A stretch of DNA of 12,657 bases from an uncultured Clostridia bacterium. GTDB taxonomy: Bacteria > Bacillota > Clostridia > Christensenellales > Aristaeellaceae. The notes under the pieces are model-generated. The model saw only the letters and a program-made list of their open reading frames with translations, was not told the DNA's origin and did not search any database. Made by a program: the position numbers and the translations under genes. Positions within the stretch are counted from its first letter, which is position 1; each line of letters begins with the position of its first letter. The stretch lies in contig CANQGC010000060.1 of assembly GCA_947600345.1 (NCBI GenBank), positions 1 through 12,657 of the forward strand, read 5' to 3'. Below are positions 5,967 through 12,657 of this stretch, in pieces.

Positions 5967-6968
5967 TTGGAGAATCGGATACATGAAGCCGCGATCCGGA
6001 TGCCCATCGAATCCCCGGAGGAGTTCATCGGGCTGTTCGGTCTGCGGGAGGAGAACATCGCGCTGTTCCGGGAGGAGCTGGGCGTGGACATCCAGGCCGG
6101 AAGCGGCGAGATCACGCTGACGGGCGATTCCGACAAGGTGGAGCTCGCAAAGCTCACGCTGGAGAAGATGAGCGAGATCATCCGCCGGGGCGAGGTCGTG
6201 GACCGCACGCGCATCCGCTACGCCATCGGGCTCGCCGAGGAGGGCAACGCCGACCGCATCGGCGAGATCATGCGCGACGTGATCGCCATCACCAGCCGGG
6301 GCCGCCAGGTCAAGTGCAAGACGCTGGGCCAGAAGGCCTACGTGGACGCCATCAAGGGCAACACCTGCACCTTCGCCGTGGGCCCGGCCGGCACGGGCAA
6401 GACCTACCTGGCCATCGCGATGGCCGTGGTGGCCATGAAGAACAAGGAGATCGAGCGCATCATACTGACCCGCCCGGCGGTGGAGGCCGGCGAGAAGCTG
6501 GGCTTTTTGCCCGGGGATCTTGCGCAGAAGGTGGACCCCTATCTGCGCCCGCTCTACGACGCGCTGCACGAGATGCTGGGGCTCGAGGCCTACCAGCGGC
6601 TGGTGGAGCGCGGGGCCATCGAGGTGGCGCCGCTGGCCTACATGCGCGGCCGGACGCTCAACGACGCCTTCATCATACTGGACGAGGCCCAGAACACCAC
6701 CTCCGAGCAGATGAAGATGTTCCTGACCCGCATGGGCATGGGCTCCAAGATGGTCATCACCGGCGACGTGACGCAGATCGACCTGCCCCTGGGCAAGAAG
6801 AGCGGCCTGGTGGAGGCGCTCGAGGTGCTCAAGGGCGTGGAGGACATCGGCATCGTGCGGCTCACCCATCGCGACGTGGTGCGCCACGAGCTGGTGCAGG
6901 CCATCGTCCGCGCCTACGAGAAGTACGCCCAGCGCAGCGACCGGAGGAGCGCGCCGCACCGGGCTTAG
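5967..6968 (+). CDS. phoH: PhoH-family ATPase
   Basis: This cytoplasmic P-loop ATPase has 333 residues (Bacillus PhoH is about 319). An N-terminal KH-like region lies at residues about 20-75. The ATPase core shows GPAGTGKT (139-146, Walker A), TRPAVEAGEKLGFLPGD (168-184, family signature), FIILDEAQN (235-243, Walker B) and TGDVTQ (265-270, sensor-like). The family is linked to RNA metabolism, often next to YbeY as here; its precise substrate is unsettled. The start is TTG at 5967, served by AGGAGG at 5950-5955, which lies inside the end of yqfD. The next in-frame ATG (6000) lacks a good ribosome site and would lose conserved residues. A 3-base gap to yqfD suggests coupling. Confidence 0.94.
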   Translation: MENRIHEAAIRMPIESPEEFIGLFGLREENIALFREELGVDIQAGSGEITLTGDSDKVELAKLTLEKMSEIIRRGEVVDRTRIRYAIGLAEEGNADRIGEIMRDVIAITSRGRQVKCKTLGQKAYVDAIKGNTCTFAVGPAGTGKTYLAIAMAVVAMKNKEIERIILTRPAVEAGEKLGFLPGDLAQKVDPYLRPLYDALHEMLGLEAYQRLVERGAIEVAPLAYMRGRTLNDAFIILDEAQNTTSEQMKMFLTRMGMGSKMVITGDVTQIDLPLGKKSGLVEALEVLKGVEDIGIVRLTHRDVVRHELVQAIVRAYEKYAQRSDRRSAPHRA

Positions 6969-6979
6969 TGGAATGAAGG

Positions 6980-6993
6980 GGATGTGAACATCC
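6980..6993 (+). promoter_or_regulatory. Inverted repeat between ribosome site and yqfF start
   Basis: GGATGT (6980-6985) and ACATCC (6988-6993) are perfect inverted arms separated by GA, ending directly before the ATG. The left arm includes the end of the AAGGGG ribosome site. It could shorten the unusually long 12-base spacing or hide the site. The two-base loop is tight, so folding in RNA would need to open one pair. Confidence 0.3.
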
Positions 6994-9300
6994 ATGAACA
7001 AGCGTGTGGAAAAGAAGGGCGGCCGCCTGAGCGCGCTGCTGCGCTGCGGGCTGATCTGCGGCGCGACGGTGATACTGCTGTTCGCGCTGATCTACTTCAG
7101 CATCGCGCCGGAGCAGTACGATCTGCACGTGGGCCAGCCCGCGACCATCACCATCTACGCCCCCAAGGACGTGGAGGACACGGTGACCACCGAGGCCAAG
7201 CGCCAGGCCGCCGCCGACGCGGTGGAGCCCAGCTACAAGAGCGCCGACCACAGCGTCAACGCCCAGGTGCTGGAGGATCTGGGCAACCAGACCCAGCTGC
7301 TGCTGGGGCTGCGCGAGGAGTTCCTGGCGGACAGCGGGGGCGAGATCACCGAGGAGACGCTCTCCGCCTTCAACCGCCGCTCGCCGGTGGAGCTGACCCA
7401 GGACATGCTCGCCGGGCTGTTCGACGCCAGCGGGGAGGAACTGAGCGCGCTCTCCGACGCCTGCGCGGCGGGGGTGCGCGACACGCTCAACTCCACGCTG
7501 CCCGAGGGCCAGGAGAGCGCCGCCGTCACCCGCATCAGCCGCGATCTGCTGGCGGAGAACTATCCTTCCGGGGCCGTCGCCGCCTTCGCCGAGCTGATCC
7601 GCGCCACCATCCAGCCCAACATGCTGATCGACACCGAGATCACCGAGGAGAACCGCCAGAAGGCCCGCGACGCCGTGGAGCCGGAGATGCTGGTCAAGCG
7701 CGAGGTCATCGTGCGCGAGGGCGAGATCGTGACCGAGGCCCAGTACCAGATGATCGACAGCCTCGGCCTGCTCAAGAGCAACACGGTGGACCTGCCGCTG
7801 CTGGGCGGCCTGGCGCTGCTGGTGCTGGCGCTGTGCGCGCTGATCTGCGTATTTTTGCGGCTGCTGAGCCCGGGAATCCTGAAGGACGCGCGCAAGCTGT
7901 TGCTGCTGTGCCTGATCCTCGTGCTCGAGGTCGCCATATCGCTGCTGGTGCGCGGCGTGAATTCCTACCTGATGCCGGTCGCGCTGGCGGCGATGCTGAT
8001 CACCACGCTGCTGGGCGCGAAGACGGCGCTGTTCGTCAACGCGGCGCTGAGCTTCATCGTATCCCTGCTGGTCTCGGCGGACGGGCTGTTCTCGATGCAG
8101 ATGTTCGCCATCATGCTGATCGCCTTCGCCGCCGGGCCGGTGGCGGGCCTGGTGCTCTCGCGCAAGCAGCTGCGCTCGGGCGTGCTGCTGGCGGGCTTCG
8201 CGGTGGCGATGTGCAACTTCCTGCTGACGCTGGCCGTGGGCCTGGTCGCCAGCACCAATCTGCGCGAGGCCGCGATGAGCGCGCTGTGGGCCATGGGCGG
8301 CGGCGTGTTCAGCGCGGTACTGGCCATCGGCCTGCAGGCGCTGCTGGAGTGGCTGTTCAACCTGGCCACGAACGCCAAGCTCATCGAGCTCTCCAATCCC
8401 AACCAGCCGCTGTTGCGCCGATTGCTGATGGAGGCCTCCGGCACCTATCACCACTCGATCATCGTCGCCAACCTGGCCGAGGCTGCCGCCGAGGCGGTGG
8501 GCGGCAACGGCCTGCTCGCCCGCGTGGGCGCCTACTACCACGACGTGGGCAAGCTCAAGCGCCCCATGTACTTCAAGGAGAACCAGATCGGCGCCGACAA
8601 TCCCCACGACCGGGCCGATCCCCGGGTCTCCGCCGCGATCCTCACCGCCCATCCCCGCGACGGCGCGCAGATGGCGCAGAAGGAGAAGCTCCCGCCCGAG
8701 GTGGTAGACATCATCCGCCAGCACCACGGCGACGGCGTGGCGATCTACTTCTACGACAAGGCGAGCAAGCTCTACGGCGACGACGTGGACGCCTCCTCCT
8801 TCCGCTACGAGGGCCCGCGCCCGCGCACCAAGGAGGCCGCGGTGGTCATGCTGGCCGACACCATCGAGGCCGCCACGCGCACGCTCAGCAACCCCAGCCC
8901 GGAGCGCATGGAGCAGCTGATCCGCAAGCTGATCCGCGAGAAGCTCGCCGACGGCCAGCTCAACGAGGCTCCGCTGACCTTCAAGGATCTGGACCGCATC
9001 GTATCCACCTTCTGCACGGTGCTCACCGGCGTGTTCCACGAGCGCATCGAGTACCCCGACGTGCAGGCGCCCCCCAGGCAGGGCGAGGCCGTGAGCGCCG
9101 AGGACAAGCCCCAGGCCGGGGAGCCCGCCGGGTCGGATAAGCCGGACGCGAGCGGCAAGCCAAACGCCGCGGGCGGCCAGGCCGGAGCGGAAGCCGGGAA
9201 TCCCGCCCAGGATTCCGGCGAGGCGACTCCGGCGGAACCCGCAGGCGAGGACGCCTCCGAAAGCTACGTTCCGGAGACGGAGGACGAAGATGCCGATTGA
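6994..9300 (+). CDS. yqfF: PgpH/YqfF-type 7TM-HD c-di-AMP phosphodiesterase
   Basis: This membrane protein hydrolyses the second messenger c-di-AMP. Its 768 residues follow the family plan: a first membrane helix (about residues 17-37), a large extracytoplasmic 7TMR-HDED region (about 40-265), a block of about seven membrane helices (about 267-460), then a cytoplasmic HD domain. Metal-ligand motifs of the HD domain are intact: YHH (His486/His487), HDVGK (His516-Asp517) and QHHGDG (His577/His578). After residue about 689 comes an acidic, Pro/Ala/Gly-rich tail of about 79 residues ending EDEDAD, longer than in Bacillus YqfF (about 711 residues total). AAGGGG lies 12 bases before the ATG, with a small inverted repeat between. 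The gene overlaps ybeY by 11 bases. Confidence 0.94.
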   Translation: MNKRVEKKGGRLSALLRCGLICGATVILLFALIYFSIAPEQYDLHVGQPATITIYAPKDVEDTVTTEAKRQAAADAVEPSYKSADHSVNAQVLEDLGNQTQLLLGLREEFLADSGGEITEETLSAFNRRSPVELTQDMLAGLFDASGEELSALSDACAAGVRDTLNSTLPEGQESAAVTRISRDLLAENYPSGAVAAFAELIRATIQPNMLIDTEITEENRQKARDAVEPEMLVKREVIVREGEIVTEAQYQMIDSLGLLKSNTVDLPLLGGLALLVLALCALICVFLRLLSPGILKDARKLLLLCLILVLEVAISLLVRGVNSYLMPVALAAMLITTLLGAKTALFVNAALSFIVSLLVSADGLFSMQMFAIMLIAFAAGPVAGLVLSRKQLRSGVLLAGFAVAMCNFLLTLAVGLVASTNLREAAMSALWAMGGGVFSAVLAIGLQALLEWLFNLATNAKLIELSNPNQPLLRRLLMEASGTYHHSIIVANLAEAAAEAVGGNGLLARVGAYYHDVGKLKRPMYFKENQIGADNPHDRADPRVSAAILTAHPRDGAQMAQKEKLPPEVVDIIRQHHGDGVAIYFYDKASKLYGDDVDASSFRYEGPRPRTKEAAVVMLADTIEAATRTLSNPSPERMEQLIRKLIREKLADGQLNEAPLTFKDLDRIVSTFCTVLTGVFHERIEYPDVQAPPRQGEAVSAEDKPQAGEPAGSDKPDASGKPNAAGGQAGAEAGNPAQDSGEATPAEPAGEDASESYVPETEDEDAD

Positions 9301-10210
9301 GCTGCAGTGGGAGGTCTCGGAGGAGATGCCCGAGGGCCTGGAATCCTTCCTCTCCGAAGTCGCGGACGCCTGCACGGAGCTGGAGGGCGTGCCCGGCGCG
9401 TGCTTCGCCGTGCGCGTGGTGGACGCGGAGGCCATCCGCGAACTGAACCGGGCGATGCGCGGCGTGGATGCCAGCACCGACGTGCTCTCCTTCCCCACCC
9501 TGCGCTATCCCGCCGGAACCACGGCCGGGAACGACCCCAGGCGATTGCGCCGGGCCTACGACCCCTACCTGGGCGCGGTCAACCTGGGCGACTGCGCGCT
9601 CAACATCCGGCGCGCCCGGGAGCAGGCGGCGGAGCTCGGGCACTCGGTGAAGCGGGAGTTGGGATACCTGACCGCCCACTCCGCCTTTCACCTGATGGGC
9701 TACGACCACATGACCGAGGAGGACAAGCGCACCATGCGCGCCATGGAGAAGCGCGCCATGTCCAGGCTGCGCCTCTGGCGGGAACCGAAGGGAGGAATCG
9801 ACGTGACCAATCGAGAGCTGTTTGACCGGGCGTGCGAGGCGCACAAGAGCTCCTACGCCCCCTACTCCAACTTCCACGTGGGCGCCTGCATACTGGCCGA
9901 GGACGGCCGCACCTTCCTGGGCTGCAACTTCGAGAACGCCTCGCTGGGCGCGACGATCTGCGCCGAGCGCTGCGCCGCCGGGGCCGCCGTCGTCGCGGGC
10001 GCGCGCAGGTTCGCCGCCATCGCCATCGCCGCCGACGAGGCCGCCTGGCCCTGCGGCATCTGCCGCCAGGTGCTGCGCGAGTTCGCCGTGAACCTGGACA
10101 TGCCGGTGATCGTCGGCCCCGTGGGCGGAGACTTCACGATCAAGACCCTGGGCGAACTCCTGCCCGAATCCTTCGGGCCCGAGGACGTGCTGCACCACCT
10201 GGCGAAGTGA
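9290..10210 (+). CDS. ybeY-cdd: Fused YbeY rRNA endonuclease and cytidine deaminase
   Basis: One uninterrupted frame of 306 residues joins two enzymes. Residues 1-170 are YbeY, the zinc endoribonuclease of rRNA maturation and ribosome quality control. It shows LNRAMRGVDASTDVLSFP (52-69) and HSAFHLMGYDH (130-140) with metal ligands His130, His134 and His140; the usual Gly after the first His is Ser. Residues 172-306 are a complete tetrameric-type cytidine deaminase (about 135 residues). It shows YAPYSNFHVGA (189-199), NFENAS (213-218), CAE (Cys224, Glu226) and PCGIC (Cys255, Cys258). GGAGG at 9279-9283 serves the ATG. No stop separates the parts, but GGGAGG at 9790-9795 and an in-frame GTG at 9803 sit exactly at the junction. 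The usual dgkA between the two is absent. Confidence 0.93.
   Translation: MPIELQWEVSEEMPEGLESFLSEVADACTELEGVPGACFAVRVVDAEAIRELNRAMRGVDASTDVLSFPTLRYPAGTTAGNDPRRLRRAYDPYLGAVNLGDCALNIRRAREQAAELGHSVKRELGYLTAHSAFHLMGYDHMTEEDKRTMRAMEKRAMSRLRLWREPKGGIDVTNRELFDRACEAHKSSYAPYSNFHVGACILAEDGRTFLGCNFENASLGATICAERCAAGAAVVAGARRFAAIAIAADEAAWPCGICRQVLREFAVNLDMPVIVGPVGGDFTIKTLGELLPESFGPEDVLHHLAK
9790..9805 (+). promoter_or_regulatory. Internal ribosome site and GTG start for the cytidine deaminase part
   Basis: GGGAGG (9790-9795) stands 7 bases before GTG (9803-9805). The GTG is in frame with ybeY and corresponds to residue 172, the normal first residue of a free-standing cytidine deaminase (VTNRELFDRA). The spacing and strength equal those of genuine starts in this operon, so a separate cytidine deaminase of about 135 residues is probably made in addition to, or instead of, the fusion. 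Confidence 0.7.
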
Positions 10211-10243
10211 CGCCATTCACCAAACCGCAAAGGAGCAAGCAAC

Positions 10244-11161
10244 TTGCCGAACAACAACAGCAACAATAACAAATCGGAAAAGAAGTTCCGCTCGGGCTTC
10301 GTGGCGATCCTGGGCCGCCCGAACGTGGGAAAGTCCAGCATCATGAACCGCATCGTGGGCGAGAAGATCGCCATCGTGTCCAACCATCCCCAGACCACGC
10401 GCAACAAGCTGCTGGGCGTCGCCACCGGGGACGACTGGCAGCTCGTGTTCGTGGACACCCCCGGCCTGCACAAGCCCCGCACGAAGCTGGGCGAGTTCAT
10501 GATGAAGAGCGCCGAGGACGCCCGGGAGGGCGTGGACGCGGTGCTGGCCGTGGTGGACGCCCAGCGCATCGGCGGCGGTGATCGGGCCGTGCTGGAGGAC
10601 ATCCAGCGGATGAACTGCCCGCGCTTCCTGGCCGTCAACAAGATCGACATCGTGCCGCCGGAGAAGCTGATGCCCCAGCTGGCCGGGCTGAACGAGTTTC
10701 AGTTCGACCAGATCTTCTCCGTCTCCGCCCGCACCGGGGAGAACATCGAGCTTCTGCGGGACAAGCTGATCGAGGCCATGCCCGAGGGGCCCAAGTACTT
10801 CCCCGACGACATGATCACCGACCAGCCCGAGCGCGTGATGTGCGCCGAGATCATCCGGGAGAAGGCGCTGAACAACCTGCGCGACGAGATCCCCCACGGC
10901 GTGGGCGTGGAGATGCTCTCCATCAGGAAGATGAGCGACAAGCTGACCGAGATCCACGCCAACGTCTACTGCGAGAAGGAGTCCCACAAGTCGATCATCA
11001 TCGGCAAGCACGGCGCGATGCTGCGCACCATCGGCAGTGAGGCGCGGGTGGACATCGAGCGGCTGCTGGGCACGAAGGTGATGCTCCAGCTCTGGGTGAA
11101 GGTTCGCCTGGACTGGCGCAACCGCGCGGGCGACCTGCGCGCGCTGGGCTACGAGGAGTAG
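10244..11161 (+). CDS. era: GTPase Era
   Basis: This essential GTPase binds 16S rRNA near its 3' end and assists 30S ribosome assembly. It has 305 residues, the typical length. G motifs: GRPNVGKS (24-31), QTTRNK (50-55), DTPG (71-74), NKID (132-135) and SA (161-162). The C-terminal KH domain carries IIIGKHGAML (251-260). The start is TTG at 10244 with AGGAG at 10231-10235, 8 bases upstream. An Asn-rich tail (NNNSNNNK) precedes the G domain, written in AT-richer codons than the rest. It lies about 33 bases after cytidine deaminase and 3 bases before recO. Its place beside ybeY fits a shared role in 16S rRNA maturation. Confidence 0.97.
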   Translation: MPNNNSNNNKSEKKFRSGFVAILGRPNVGKSSIMNRIVGEKIAIVSNHPQTTRNKLLGVATGDDWQLVFVDTPGLHKPRTKLGEFMMKSAEDAREGVDAVLAVVDAQRIGGGDRAVLEDIQRMNCPRFLAVNKIDIVPPEKLMPQLAGLNEFQFDQIFSVSARTGENIELLRDKLIEAMPEGPKYFPDDMITDQPERVMCAEIIREKALNNLRDEIPHGVGVEMLSIRKMSDKLTEIHANVYCEKESHKSIIIGKHGAMLRTIGSEARVDIERLLGTKVMLQLWVKVRLDWRNRAGDLRALGYEE

Positions 11162-11164
11162 GCG

Positions 11165-11899
11165 ATGCCCGCCCTGTCCACCCACGCGCTGGTGCTGCGG
11201 CGCTCGGACTACTCCGACAGCGACCGCATGGTCACGCTCTTCACCCCCGCCTACGGCCGGATCGACGCCATCGCCCGGGGCTGCCGCAGGCCGAAGTCGC
11301 CGCTGCTCAACTGCTGCGAGCCCTTCGTCAGCGGCGAGTTTCAGCTCTTCCAGCGGGGCGAGCGCTTCGCCGTGGAGCAGTGCCAGATTTCGGAGAGCTT
11401 CTATGAGCTGCGCACCGACTACGACCGCCTGGTGCACGGGGCCTACTGGCTCAAGCTCCTGGACGCCGCGGTGATGTCGGACGTGCCGATGCCGGACTTG
11501 TTCCTGATCTCGCTGCGCGCGCTGGCGCACCTGAACTACTCGGAGCTTCCGCCGGAGCTGTTGACGATGGCCTTCGAGATGCACCTGATGGCCCAGTTGG
11601 GCTACGCGCCCCGGGTGGACGCCTGCCAGATCTGCGGCCGGCCCATCGACGGCGACGCCCGCTTCGACGCCCTGCGCAGCGGCTGCGTCTGCCTGCGCTG
11701 CATGAGCGACGCTCCGAAGATCAGCAACGGCGCGCGGCGGATCATGCTCAAGCTCCCCCGCACCCGCTACGACCAGGTCAAGCTCCTCCCCGGCCATCCC
11801 GACTGGCCGGAGGCCGCCCGCCTCTTCCGCCCCTACGTGGAATCCCGCATCCAGGCCCAAAGGTTCGCCCCACCGCTACCTGGAGAAGAACAGGCATGA
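11165..11899 (+). CDS. recO: DNA repair protein RecO
   Basis: This recombination mediator helps RecR load RecA onto SSB-coated single-stranded DNA in the RecFOR pathway. It has 244 residues, as usual. The N-terminal OB fold begins STHALVLRRSDYSDSDRMVTL (residues 5-25) and continues GRIDAIARGCRRPKS. The helical part follows. A Cys cluster typical of zinc-binding RecO proteins is present: Cys154/Cys157 and Cys176/Cys179, with Cys174 nearby. GAGGAG at 11153-11158, inside the end of era, stands 6 bases before the ATG. It is the last gene of the operon and is followed at once by a strong hairpin. Confidence 0.95.
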   Translation: MPALSTHALVLRRSDYSDSDRMVTLFTPAYGRIDAIARGCRRPKSPLLNCCEPFVSGEFQLFQRGERFAVEQCQISESFYELRTDYDRLVHGAYWLKLLDAAVMSDVPMPDLFLISLRALAHLNYSELPPELLTMAFEMHLMAQLGYAPRVDACQICGRPIDGDARFDALRSGCVCLRCMSDAPKISNGARRIMLKLPRTRYDQVKLLPGHPDWPEAARLFRPYVESRIQAQRFAPPLPGEEQA

Positions 11900-11901
11900 G
11901 A

Positions 11902-11929
11902 CGAGCGCCCGCCGTTTGGCGGGCGCTCG
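11902..11929. terminator. Hairpin between convergent recO and LRR genes
   Basis: A perfect 12-base-pair stem (11902-11913 with 11918-11929) with loop GTTT lies 2 bases after the recO stop. The base composition is very GC-rich. The plus-strand tail CTTGCTGCGG is only weakly T-rich and the minus-strand side has no T-run, so efficiency as an intrinsic terminator is uncertain. Its position suggests it ends the operon and may also act for the gene coming from the right. Confidence 0.65.
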
Positions 11930-11967
11930 CTTGCTGCGGAGGCATCACTGCTCACTGCGCAAGTTCT

Positions 11968-12657
11968 CTATGAAGAGATGCTATTAGATATGTAGTCGGT
12001 AAGATATAACGTTGACAGATTTATCAACCCGCTCAACGCGCTGAAATCGCTGATCTTATTGTCGACCAAATCCAGCCATTCCAGATTTGTCAACCCACTC
12101 AACGCGCTCATATCGCTGATCTTGTTGTCGCACAGCCTCAATCGTTGCAGCTTTGTCAGTCCGCTCAATGCGCTGATGTCCCGGATCATGTTGTCACCCA
12201 AATCCAAATCTTCCAAATTCGTCAGTCCGCTCAATGCGCCGATGTCCCGGATCATGTTGTCCCCCAAATCCAAATCTTGCAGGCTTGTCAGTGCGCTCAA
12301 TGCACCGATGTCCCGGATCATGTTGTCGCGCAAATCCAAATTTTTCAGATTTGTCAGTTCGCACAATGCATCGATGTCGCTGATGCCGCTGTCGCTCAAA
12401 TCCAAATCCTCCAAATTCGTCAGTCCGCTCAGCCCACTGATGTCGCTGATCTTATTACCAACCAAGCTTAATTTTGTTAGATTCGTCAGTCCGCTCAGCA
12501 CGCTGAGGTTGCTGATCTCATTATTACCCAAGCTTAATGTAGTTAGACTCGTCAGTCCATCTAGTCCGCTCAGATCGCTGATCTCATTGCAAATTCCGGG
12601 GCGGTAGGGCCATTTGCACGGAGTTTTAGGACCACCGACGCGGAGTTTTAAGGCCAC
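11968..12657 (-). CDS. Leucine-rich-repeat protein (partial at window edge)
   Basis: The readable 229 residues hold nine consecutive 22-residue leucine-rich repeats of the internalin-like kind, pattern N-x-I-S-D-I-x-x-L-x-x-L-T-N-L-x-x-L-x-L. They end in a short non-repeat tail DYISNSISS with no membrane anchor or sorting signal. Such solenoids bind proteins; the partner is unknown. A GTG exists at the very edge (12655-12657), but the frame is open there and no signal peptide is seen, so the true start is probably outside the window. The first about 21 codons do not fit the repeat. GC content is visibly lower than in the neighbouring operon, suggesting a different origin. It converges on recO. 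Confidence 0.85.
   Translation of the reverse strand: MALKLRVGGPKTPCKWPYRPGICNEISDLSGLDGLTSLTTLSLGNNEISNLSVLSGLTNLTKLSLVGNKISDISGLSGLTNLEDLDLSDSGISDIDALCELTNLKNLDLRDNMIRDIGALSALTSLQDLDLGDNMIRDIGALSGLTNLEDLDLGDNMIRDISALSGLTKLQRLRLCDNKISDMSALSGLTNLEWLDLVDNKISDFSALSGLINLSTLYLTDYISNSISS
11990..12590 (-). repeat. 66-base tandem repeats encoding the LRR units
   Basis: About nine units with a 66-base period, one per 22-residue leucine-rich repeat. Units between about 12170 and 12350 are the most alike, sharing words such as GATGTCCCGGATCATGTTGTC on the plus strand (split as GATGTCCCGG and ATCATGTTGTC) and CAAATCCAAAT, pointing to recent unit duplication or gene conversion in the middle of the array. 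Confidence 0.85.
12592..12657 (-). repeat. 22-base imperfect tandem repeat before the LRR array
   Basis: On the minus strand, units of 22 bases start at 12657, 12635 and 12613. The first two share the word TAAAACTCCG and begin GTGGCC and GTGGTC; the third is degenerate and begins ATGGCCC. Twenty-two is not a multiple of 3, so the coded residues differ in each unit. It looks like non-coding repeat DNA joined to the LRR frame rather than an extension of the protein. Confidence 0.5.

Noticed and set aside
6862..9498. An 878-codon minus-strand open frame, and others of similar size opposite phoH, yqfF and era
   Set aside because: Antisense shadows of GC-rich genes: very rich in Arg, Gln, His, Ala and Gly, without domains, and opposite well-identified genes.
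11990..12590. 66-base periodicity as a CRISPR or other non-coding array
   Set aside because: The units encode a consistent 22-residue leucine-rich repeat on the minus strand in one open frame.

Overview
The window is GC-rich Bacillota DNA, most likely from an endospore-forming Clostridia lineage. Two things point there: the sporulation pair yqfC-yqfD, and the gene order yqfC-yqfD-phoH-yqfF(pgpH)-ybeY-cdd-era-recO, which is the familiar Bacillus/Clostridia cluster without dgkA. The species cannot be named from the sequence.

Layout. Positions 1-110 are a non-coding end with hairpins. A MATE-family efflux gene lies on the minus strand (111-1430). Next is about 650 bases of non-coding DNA holding a long, modular, hairpin-rich repeat, 'element A' (about 1481-2045). 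Then comes a minus-strand unit: a tRNA-dihydrouridine synthase (2812-3786), a truncated copy of a small P-loop ATPase (2600-2815) and a full copy (2083-2586). A second copy of the hairpin-rich repeat, 'element B' (about 3860-4330), follows in inverted orientation. The plus-strand operon runs from 4493 to 11899. It is tightly packed, with stop/start overlaps or short gaps, a sigma-A-like promoter in front (-10 at 4391) and a strong hairpin behind it (11902-11929). At the right edge a gene of clearly lower GC, made of 22-residue leucine-rich repeats, runs on the minus strand and reaches the window edge.

How the genes fit together. The operon mixes sporulation functions (YqfC, YqfD) with housekeeping RNA, ribosome and DNA functions: PhoH ATPase, PgpH/YqfF c-di-AMP phosphodiesterase, YbeY rRNA endonuclease, cytidine deaminase, the Era ribosome-assembly GTPase and RecO repair. 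YbeY and cytidine deaminase are joined in one reading frame, yet a good internal ribosome site and GTG start remain at the cytidine deaminase boundary.

Most notable structure. Elements A and B share conserved linker blocks. Between the blocks sit hairpins whose stems differ between copies while their loops are kept: TGCC loops, TCAC loops that read as GTGA (GNRA type) on the other strand, and 3-base loops. One slot carries a different microsatellite in each copy. Both copies point in the same sense toward a downstream gene start (MATE and yqfC). A tandem duplication of about 210 bp also spans the dus 3' end and the ATPase 5' end and explains the truncated ATPase copy.
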